From a virus, in IMG/VR virus record IMGVR_UViG_3300008952_000266, positions 1 through 25,928 of that record: a stretch of 25,928 nucleotides of DNA. One strand, written 5' to 3'. A program made the translations under genes and the position numbers. The notes below the pieces were generated by a model. That model was not told where the DNA came from. It worked only from the letters and a program-made list of their open reading frames with translations, and did not search any database. Below are positions 21,808 to 25,928 of this stretch, one piece after another. Position 1 is the first letter of the stretch; each line of letters begins with the position of its first letter.

Positions 21808-22100
21808 TGCCTAAACTCCTTTCGAGTTACTGTTTCGTTCCGCCTTAGTTTCTTCATTGCTTCCTTCTCAATCTGATGGACCCGTTGTTTGGAAATTCCG
21901 CAAAACTCTCCAATCTCTCGGCAGGACATTGGGACTCCTCGAGGGGCCGATACGGCCAAGACAGCCAGCAAGCAATCGGTCAGTTCTTTTTGAATCCTTC
22001 CACTCTTTTCAAACGGGTCGGTTTTGCCTCGTAAATACTCGGAACAAGAAACCCGGTGAAATCCCGTCGTCTTTGCCAGTTCAGTAGCCTTGCTTCCCAT
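21798..22100 (-). CDS. Sigma region 4-like protein (early operon)
   Basis: The 100-residue protein carries SCREIGEFCGISKQRVHQIE followed by KEAMKKLRRN at about residues 59-88. This is an excellent match to the region 4.2 HTH of sigma-70 factors, where RVRQIE..AL.KLR is the hallmark. The N-terminal half is helical, and no region 2 is present, so it cannot melt promoters alone. It may bind -35-like DNA, or compete for the beta flap of host RNA polymerase. Purine-rich sequence lies before the ATG, and the gene overlaps the previous one by 20 nt. Confidence 0.75.
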   Translation of the reverse strand: MGSKATELAKTTGFHRVSCSEYLRGKTDPFEKSGRIQKELTDCLLAVLAVSAPRGVPMSCREIGEFCGISKQRVHQIEKEAMKKLRRNETVTRKEFRQWK

Positions 22101-22284
22101 CCCGTTTCCCCACTTTCCTAAAATCCACGTGGTCGAGGTTCGGCCGTTCCCTCGGCACGTTCGTCCGATAAACTTTGCCCTTCCTGTCCACGCTCAACTG
22201 GTTCTTTTTCCAAAATTTTTCAAACGCTCGAGCCACTTGCTGGCCTAACGAAACTTGCTTTTCATACCTCCCACTGTCTTCCAT
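22081..22284 (-). CDS. 67-residue basic hypothetical protein
   Basis: The frame starts MEDSGRYEKQVSLGQQVARA, with AAGGAACTCG just before the ATG, and is strongly basic in its second half (FWKKNQLSVDRKGKVYRTNV). It overlaps the genes on both sides by about 20 nt, a common packing here. A DNA-binding role is possible from charge. No family was recognised. Confidence 0.6.
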   Translation of the reverse strand: MEDSGRYEKQVSLGQQVARAFEKFWKKNQLSVDRKGKVYRTNVPRERPNLDHVDFRKVGKRDGKQGY

Positions 22285-22486
22285 CGAGTTCCTTGACTAT
22301 GGGGCTCTTGTCTTTCAGGCGCTCGACGAGCAGGTCAGTGATGAAGCGGGAGGCCGAGATCCCCATATCCCGCGCCTCCCCCTTCACCACTTGCTTCAAG
22401 GTATCGGGCAAGGAAAAGTTCATTTGAACGACTCCCTCCCCGAACCGATAATATTTGGAATCAATCTTGGGATACTCTTGGGTCAT
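22262..22486 (-). CDS. Ribbon-helix-helix-like small regulator
   Basis: The 74-residue product has a strand VQMNFSLPDTLKQVVKGEAR followed by two helices (GISASRFITDLLVERLKD). The order strand, LP..L...V...A...G.S.S.FI..LL matches Arc/MetJ/CopG-type ribbon-helix-helix DNA-binding domains. AAAGGA precedes the ATG within the end of the nuclease gene. It probably binds operator DNA as a dimer and could control one of the repeat-bearing regions. Confidence 0.6.
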   Translation of the reverse strand: MTQEYPKIDSKYYRFGEGVVQMNFSLPDTLKQVVKGEARDMGISASRFITDLLVERLKDKSPIVKELDGRQWEV

Positions 22487-23279
22487 ATCCTTTAAGGGAT
22501 CTCCAAATTTGGCAGGATGCCTTGAAGACTTTCCATGCTTGTTTCAGTTCAGCCGGTGAATATTTAATCACCTCGAATCGACCGGGCTCAGTCGAAGATA
22601 TATAACAGTTCGCACCGTGGACCTGTTCCGCATCCACTGCATCCGCGCCCCAGTAGGTGGCCGCATAGGCGGCGATCTGATGAACCTGGAAGTCGTAACT
22701 GGTGACCTTCACCTTGGGCTTCGTCTTCCTCGTCTTCCAATCGACGATGAACTTTTCTTGATTCGCCCCAAGGCCGACAATATCGACCGTCCCCGCAAAG
22801 CCCTCCTCCAAGTTCACCAGTGTCTTTTCCCGCTCGATGAATCGAAGCTTGTGCTCCTGCTTCCAATCGAAGGCCGGCTTGACGTAGGGGAGGAGCTCGT
22901 CGTCGATGGGATCACCTTCGAAAAACTTCTCGATTGCATCGTGGATTCTAGTCCCGAAGTCCGCCGCCTCTTCAACCGGTTGTTCGTGCATGACGAGGCA
23001 TCGGTCTGCAAAAGCTTCAAAACTTTCGCCATCCTTAGCGGGATGTTCGTGAGCTATGCGGAGGAGCTGGTCCTGTTTCCAACGCTCGAGTCCAGGCTTG
23101 GCAAAGAGGCCGAGCAAGGTCGTAACCGAAGGTATCAATTGATGCTTTCGAGCGTCCCGCAGAGTGGTATTCCTTTCGCCACTCCCGTCCGCTCTAGGCA
23201 TCGTATGCCGGGGCTTTGCATCCCGGTCATACCAATGCCCTCCCCCGCCCCTCTTAGGCTTTGCCGTGATGATAGCCAC
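22461..23279 (-). CDS. RecB/Cas4-type PD-(D/E)XK exonuclease
   Basis: The 272-residue protein has the order expected of RecB-family nucleases: a helix with FGTRIHDAIEKFF (His113), GFAGTVDIVG with Asp166, the (D/E)XK motif IVDWKTRK (Asp180, Lys182) and QVHQIAAYAATY (QxxxY, motif IV). All catalytic positions are present. The GTG start at 23279 is fixed by AGGAGG 6 bases upstream. It lies two small genes after the SSB-like gene. It likely processes DNA ends for recombination-dependent replication or degrades host DNA. It is more a phage exonuclease than a CRISPR Cas4, as there is no CRISPR context and no four-Cys cluster. Confidence 0.82.
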   Translation of the reverse strand: MAIITAKPKRGGGGHWYDRDAKPRHTMPRADGSGERNTTLRDARKHQLIPSVTTLLGLFAKPGLERWKQDQLLRIAHEHPAKDGESFEAFADRCLVMHEQPVEEAADFGTRIHDAIEKFFEGDPIDDELLPYVKPAFDWKQEHKLRFIEREKTLVNLEEGFAGTVDIVGLGANQEKFIVDWKTRKTKPKVKVTSYDFQVHQIAAYAATYWGADAVDAEQVHGANCYISSTEPGRFEVIKYSPAELKQAWKVFKASCQIWRSLKGYDPRVSQD

Positions 23280-23346
23280 GCCATACCTCCTTTCCGGCTT
23301 TCCAAAGAAAGATGGTGAGGTGGATCACTCGCTTGGCATACTTCAT
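23254..23346 (-). CDS. Possible 30-codon gene before the nuclease
   Basis: The frame MKYAKRVIHLTIFLWKAGKE ends 26 nt inside the nuclease gene. Its ATG overlaps the stop of the 21-codon frame as ATGA. It is basic with a short hydrophobic part. It contains the AGGAGG used by the nuclease. It has no ribosome-binding site of its own, so it would depend on coupling. Its small size makes this uncertain. Confidence 0.35.
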   Translation of the reverse strand: MKYAKRVIHLTIFLWKAGKEVWRGYHHGKA

Positions 23347-23408
23347 ATGAGCATGTCGGCAATGACCGCCCCCCATCCGATGATTAATAAAACAGTGATC
23401 GGGTTCAT
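23343..23408 (-). CDS. Possible 21-codon hydrophobic peptide
   Basis: MNPITVLLIIGWGAVIADML plus one residue starts 3 bases after the SSB-like stop and ends in ATGA with the next frame. It would be a single membrane segment. The chain of couplings supports it, while the length and lack of a ribosome-binding site argue against. Confidence 0.3.
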   Translation of the reverse strand: MNPITVLLIIGWGAVIADMLI

Positions 23409-23410
23409 TT

Positions 23411-24085
23411 TCAGAACGGGACCGACTCGGTTGGTGGTGGGGTGAACTGTCCGCCGAGGGTCTGCTGACCTTGGGCAGGCTGAACCTGTTGTACGGGTTG
23501 CTGTACAGGTTGGACTTGCTGGGGCTGATCGACCGTTACCGTGGTTGCTACTTGAGCGGGAGCGACTGGCTGAACAGGCTGAACGGGTGCAACCGGTTGA
23601 GCGGGAGCCGAAGGCGGATTGTTGCCCTGCGGAATCGAGAAGTTCGCAACGTTTGGAACTTGGTTCGCGAGTTGGGGCATTACTGGGCTGACGCTTGCGA
23701 CGTCGGAATAATTCGTCCCTTTCTTGCTGACCTTCGCAACGACGTTCAGGGTGACTCCCTGACCGACCAAAGATTCAGTATCGAATCCGATTGCCGGCGG
23801 AGCTCCGAGCCAACTGGTCAAAGTCCCTACGAGCTTGCTCTTCTCATGCCCGGAAATTTTCATCTCGGAAGTTTGAATGAGCGAACCGTCGGCCAAGCCG
23901 AATAGGAATCGGGTGACGTCGAGGGTTTCGATAATCGAGGGGTCTTCGTATGATGGTCGCTGAATGCCCAAGGAGTCCTTGACTGCAAGGCAGACCGCTA
24001 CGTGTTGGCCCGCTGGAGCCGGGTTGTCGATTGGCCAGCCCGTGATCGGACCGTCTCCTGATGCTGATTGTGTGAGTATAGCCAT
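23411..24085 (-). CDS. Single-stranded DNA-binding-like protein with PQ-rich tail
   Basis: The 224-residue protein has a beta-rich N-terminal part (about 1-145, with HVAVCLAVKDSL, FLFGLADGSLIQTS and GVTLNVVAKVSKKGTNYSDV) that fits an OB-like fold of phage DNA-binding proteins. A long linker of Pro, Gln, Val and Ala follows (about 155-212), then a tip ending PPPTESVPF. A disordered linker and a terminal acidic-Pro-Phe tip are hallmarks of bacterial SSB (DDDIPF in E. coli), used to bind partner proteins. It lies between resolvase and nuclease, as expected for the phage SSB. Sequence identity with known SSBs was not tested. Confidence 0.65.
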   Translation of the reverse strand: MAILTQSASGDGPITGWPIDNPAPAGQHVAVCLAVKDSLGIQRPSYEDPSIIETLDVTRFLFGLADGSLIQTSEMKISGHEKSKLVGTLTSWLGAPPAIGFDTESLVGQGVTLNVVAKVSKKGTNYSDVASVSPVMPQLANQVPNVANFSIPQGNNPPSAPAQPVAPVQPVQPVAPAQVATTVTVDQPQQVQPVQQPVQQVQPAQGQQTLGGQFTPPPTESVPF

Positions 24086-24129
24086 GTTATTATATTCTCT
24101 CTATCTCCATTTTTACGGGTGGAGGCCCA

Positions 24130-24588
24130 TTATTTGGTTAGTAAAAAATGTCTTAAAATTAGGATCGCATCGGCCGTCTTGAGGGTTAGCCCTTTGGTCG
24201 ATGGGAAAAATTGCTTGGCATGGTTCGCCAAAACTTTTTTCCGCTTGTTCGAAGTAAGCCCTTGCAACCCGCCCAAGCCCTTTTGCCATTCTTGAGGGCG
24301 GACCAAAGTGAATGGGATCTCGGCCATGCGAAGGACTCCCTCGAGAAACCCGCAATTCTTCCCGAGTTTGAAAGATGCGGACGAAGGGATCATCTTCCCC
24401 GCAAAGGGTGGGACCAATTCGATCACTCCCTCGATCTCGGTAACGTCAGGGTGATCTTTTAAGTCCTGAATATGTTCAACAAATTCAAAGTCCTCGCCAA
24501 GCGTGTGCAGGCTAATACTATGCAAACCGCCCCAAGCGATTGCGTAACCTCCCGATGCACCCGGATCAATCCCGATGGTGATCTTCAT
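24130..24588 (-). CDS. RuvC-like Holliday junction resolvase
   Basis: The 152-residue protein starts MKITIGIDPGASGGYAIAW, with catalytic Asp8, followed by Glu57 in GVIELVPP, RPQEWQKGLGG and the C-terminal LKTADAILILRHFL with Asp140. These are the RNase H-fold acidic residues of RuvC-type phage resolvases. I choose the ATG at 24588, which overlaps the HTH stop as ATGA. An upstream in-frame start would only add residues unlike the family. It would resolve branched DNA before packaging. Confidence 0.85.
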   Translation of the reverse strand: MKITIGIDPGASGGYAIAWGGLHSISLHTLGEDFEFVEHIQDLKDHPDVTEIEGVIELVPPFAGKMIPSSASFKLGKNCGFLEGVLRMAEIPFTLVRPQEWQKGLGGLQGLTSNKRKKVLANHAKQFFPSTKGLTLKTADAILILRHFLLTK

Positions 24589-24770
24589 GCCGCCTCCTCG
24601 AGCACTTCGGCCAGCGTGTTCCGAATGTCTTCGGTCAGGAATTTCCTGCCGACCTTGCGCCACTTATAGCGAGCCGTCCAGGTGCTGACCTGTCGGTCGG
24701 TCAGGCGAAAGATTTCTTTGACTTCCCCTTTCGTGAGGAACGTGCAATGATAGTTTAATAATTGATCCAT
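24585..24770 (-). CDS. Small HTH protein at the head of the replication operon
   Basis: The 61-residue product contains LTKGEVKEIFRLTDRQVSTW followed by KVGRKFLTEDIRNTL, a winged-HTH/excisionase-like pattern. The gene begins directly after a perfect palindrome (24774-24789) and is the first gene in the operon, so autoregulation is plausible. Its stop overlaps the resolvase start as ATGA. It has no Shine-Dalgarno sequence. Confidence 0.65.
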   Translation of the reverse strand: MDQLLNYHCTFLTKGEVKEIFRLTDRQVSTWTARYKWRKVGRKFLTEDIRNTLAEVLEEAA

Positions 24771-24773
24771 TAT

Positions 24774-24789
24774 GAGGTTTTTAAACCTC
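24774..24789. repeat. Perfect 16-bp palindromic site before the HTH gene
   Basis: GAGGTTT (24774-24780) and AAACCTC (24783-24789) are separated by two bases, three bases before the HTH start codon. The position suggests an operator, or a hairpin in the mRNA leader that hides the start. Confidence 0.65.
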
Positions 24790-24822
24790 GGGCAGGATCA
24801 ATTGCTTCGCTAAGTTATCGAC

Positions 24823-24963
24823 CTAAAATGTGCTCTTAGGAAGATAATGCATATTGTGCGAAGCATTATGATACCCCCGAGGGATTTGTTCAGTTGTTAT
24901 GTGTAAAGAACGTGCAAGTTCCGTAACTTGCATTATTGACTGATACATTTCCTTTTTATTCAT
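24823..24963 (-). CDS. Probable 46-residue leader protein
   Basis: The frame MNKKEMYQSIMQVTELARSL continues HITTEQIPRGYHNASHNMHY and ends LPKSTF. It reads like a small helical protein with ordinary codon choice, despite lying in an AT-rich control region. It would start at 24963, or at 24948 (MYQSIM) with AAAGGA close by. The TGCAAGTT inverted repeat lies inside it. It is either a genuine small early gene or a chance frame. Confidence 0.45.
   Translation of the reverse strand: MNKKEMYQSIMQVTELARSLHITTEQIPRGYHNASHNMHYLPKSTF
24913..24932. repeat. TGCAAGTT inverted repeat, operator candidate
   Basis: TGCAAGTT (24913-24920) and AACTTGCA (24925-24932) are perfect inverted copies around CCGT. The same half-site recurs at 24964-24971, 51 bases further on, in direct orientation. 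Repeated 8-bp half-sites upstream of the replication operon suggest a repressor or activator array. Confidence 0.6.
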
Positions 24964-24998
24964 TGCAAGTTCTTTTTTAAAGTTTTTTGTGCAATGCA

Positions 24999-25451
24999 CT
25001 ATTTTTGTATATTTTTTAACTCTTTACCCTTCTCTTTCAATCCTCTTTTTTTCTTACGCTTGGCCAATGCACCTTTAAGCTGGAGCATCCGATAGTAGTT
25101 GGAATCTCCTCGAACTTTCTTTTTGCCGACCCCGTTTTGCCCGCCTATTTGCCCGAGTAACCTGGCGGCCTCCTTGACCTGATTTCCCCTGTAATACAGT
25201 TCCCAATGGAGTTTTCCACCGGTCCGAGCGCAGAACGTGTAACCCTTCCAATAGTTGTCGCCGACGGGCTGTTGAGTATCGGTATTCATGTTGCACCAAA
25301 CTCCCCATTTTCGATGGGCCGCATCGGGCATTCTAATGAGCATATGCCTTTGCGTTTCTGCATAGCAACGACGCACTTCACCCTTGTAGTAAATGACGCA
25401 AACCCAGTCGTTGCGCCATGGCTGGTTTTTCATTTTCTTCTGCTTCCCCAT
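24999..25451 (-). CDS. 150-residue basic hypothetical protein
   Basis: The frame starts MGKQKKMKNQPWRNDWVCVI. The first two thirds are rich in Trp, Tyr, Cys and His (VWCNMNTDTQQPVGDNYWKG), suggesting a compact folded domain. The last third is very basic (GALAKRKKKRGLKEKGKELK), as in nucleic-acid-binding proteins. An internal ATG at residue 7 is preceded by a purine-rich run and may be the true start. The gene has intergenic regions on both sides, so it is probably transcribed alone or first in the early region. No family was recognised. Confidence 0.7.
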   Translation of the reverse strand: MGKQKKMKNQPWRNDWVCVIYYKGEVRRCYAETQRHMLIRMPDAAHRKWGVWCNMNTDTQQPVGDNYWKGYTFCARTGGKLHWELYYRGNQVKEAARLLGQIGGQNGVGKKKVRGDSNYYRMLQLKGALAKRKKKRGLKEKGKELKNIQK

Positions 25452-25578
25452 ATTTACAGTATTTCGCTTGCGTAAACTTAAATAGGCAGTTATTCACAAT
25501 AGCAAGCTAAAACTTACAGTAATAAACATTAAGTAACGCAAGGGGTTGGGCTGGGTTTAGCCCGATGTGAATAGGAGT
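25452..25578. promoter_or_regulatory. Intergenic region before the basic 150-residue gene
   Basis: This AT-rich 127-bp gap lies between two minus-strand genes and is among the few places where the transcript may start or stop. It holds ACTGTAA twice on the minus strand and a 5-bp stem GGGCT/AGCCC (25548-25563) without a T-tract. A promoter is likely by position, but no clear -35/-10 pair stands out. Confidence 0.4.
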
Positions 25579-25928
25579 TTAGCGAAAGCGTTCGCTCAAC
25601 TTACCGCCAGTAGTTACCGCCGGAGCCATGAATCTATTCGCAGGCATCGAAGGAGCTTGCGGTTGGACTCGATTGACGGGTTGACGCTTTGGCGCTTTGG
25701 GGTCTGAGGGCATGAAATTTACTTCCCTCCGGCCAAGTCTATCTAGCATTACCCCCGCCCCCATTGCTACAGCCATATTAGCCTCACCGTCCGGGCCTCG
25801 TAGTTCTGCCCTAGATGACAAGTCTTGTATATCCGCAAAGTCTTTTAAAAATGCCTTTTCTTTTAAAGGTATCGACCAAGGATAAGCTGAATTAAGGTCA
25901 GGGCGATAGACAGCATCAGAACCATCGT
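25579..25928 (-). CDS. C-terminal end of an unidentified protein, 5' end outside window
   Basis: The frame is open from the right edge (reading DGSDAVYRPDLNSAYPWSIP) to a stop at 25579, giving at least 115 residues. It includes a helical part (LKEKAFLKDFADIQDLSSRA), a Gly/Ala/Met stretch (NMAVAMGAGVMLDRLG), a Pro/Gln/Arg-rich linker and the end GGKLSERFR. As the preceding gene of the same strand it could be the last virion gene, but this is not shown. A TTG at 25819-25821 could open the frame internally; the continued open frame upstream makes a longer protein more likely. Confidence 0.65.
   Translation of the reverse strand, partial: DGSDAVYRPDLNSAYPWSIPLKEKAFLKDFADIQDLSSRAELRGPDGEANMAVAMGAGVMLDRLGRREVNFMPSDPKAPKRQPVNRVQPQAPSMPANRFMAPAVTTGGKLSERFR

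Larger units (their letters stand above)
24771..24998. promoter_or_regulatory. AT-rich control region of the replication operon
   Basis: This 228-bp stretch is more AT-rich than its surroundings. It holds a perfect palindrome (24774-24789), an inverted repeat TGCAAGTT/AACTTGCA (24913-24932), another TGCAAGTT (24964-24971) and the odd palindrome GTGCAATGCAC (24989-24999). A GTGCAA also lies at 24742-24747 inside the HTH gene. These look like operator half-sites around a promoter. No convincing -35/-10 pair could be fixed. A 46-codon frame lies within it. Confidence 0.6.

Noticed and set aside
22617-23318. 233-codon plus-strand frame inside the nuclease gene
   Set aside because: Antisense shadow. 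The minus strand has all RecB-family motifs.
22461-24588. CRISPR-Cas locus suggested by the Cas4-like nuclease
   Set aside because: No repeat-spacer array, no Cas1/Cas2 and no four-Cys cluster in the nuclease. The context is phage recombination and replication.
24589-24663. 25-residue extension of the RuvC-like protein
   Set aside because: It overlaps the HTH gene, and the family begins at the strand containing the first catalytic Asp. The ATGA at 24585-24588 marks the start.
25548-25563. GGGCT/AGCCC hairpin as terminator
   Set aside because: Only 5 bp and no T-tract on either strand.
1-25928. Circular closure of the window joining the two edge genes
   Set aside because: Joining minus-strand reading from position 1 to 25928 shifts frame and meets a stop within a few codons, so the window is a piece of a longer genome.

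Overview
The window reads as about 26 kb from the genome of an uncultured tailed bacteriophage, cut inside a coding region at both ends. Support comes from a complete set of virion genes (large terminase, portal, scaffold, SU10-type major capsid protein, adaptor, propeller-type tail protein), a complete replication set, almost continuous minus-strand coding with ATGA, GTGA, TTGA and TAATG overlaps, and many genes under 80 codons. I see no integrase, tRNA, rRNA, insertion sequence or CRISPR array. Strong AGGAGG ribosome-binding sites precede several ATG, GTG and TTG starts, so the host uses Shine-Dalgarno initiation. The host cannot be named. The capsid, portal and propeller set suggests a podovirus-like virion, which is an inference.

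Layout, in minus-strand transcription order from the right edge. 25928-25579 is the C-terminal end of an unknown protein, followed by a 127-bp gap and a basic 150-residue protein. 24998-24771 is an AT-rich control region with several inverted repeats around TGCAA and a probable 46-residue gene. 24770-14708 is the replication operon: an HTH protein, a RuvC-like resolvase, an SSB-like protein, a RecB/Cas4-type nuclease, a run of very small genes (a ribbon-helix-helix candidate, a sigma region 4-like protein, two Cys-rich mini-proteins), a family A DNA polymerase, a small membrane protein, a deoxynucleotide kinase, an XRE-type HTH protein, a radical SAM enzyme, an archaeo-eukaryotic-type primase and a RepA-like hexameric ATPase.

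14726-13255 is the odd part. About 590 bp with dense inverted repeats and at most one doubtful ORF separates the replication operon from the only two plus-strand genes (13309-14115), one of which carries an HTH. A 390-bp control region then lies between these and the divergent, minus-strand late operon.

The late operon (12919-1) runs terL, an HTH protein, a second sigma region 4-like protein, portal, two small proteins, a PD-(D/E)XK nuclease, scaffold, capsid, a strong intrinsic terminator (5626-5581), adaptor, small virion proteins, a LamG-like protein of different base composition, a putative lysis cassette of a lipoprotein and two tiny membrane proteins, and a large tail protein that continues past the left edge.

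Together the early genes would prime (primase), unwind (RepA-like ATPase), copy (PolA), protect (SSB-like), trim (RecB-like) and resolve (RuvC-like) phage DNA. The late genes build and fill the capsid and lyse the host. The most unusual signals are the structured 14.5-14.7 kb region with competing hairpins, the radical SAM enzyme in the replication operon, two sigma-4-only proteins placed in the early and late operons, and a polymerase with Leu at the 762-equivalent position and Ser in place of the motif C Glu.
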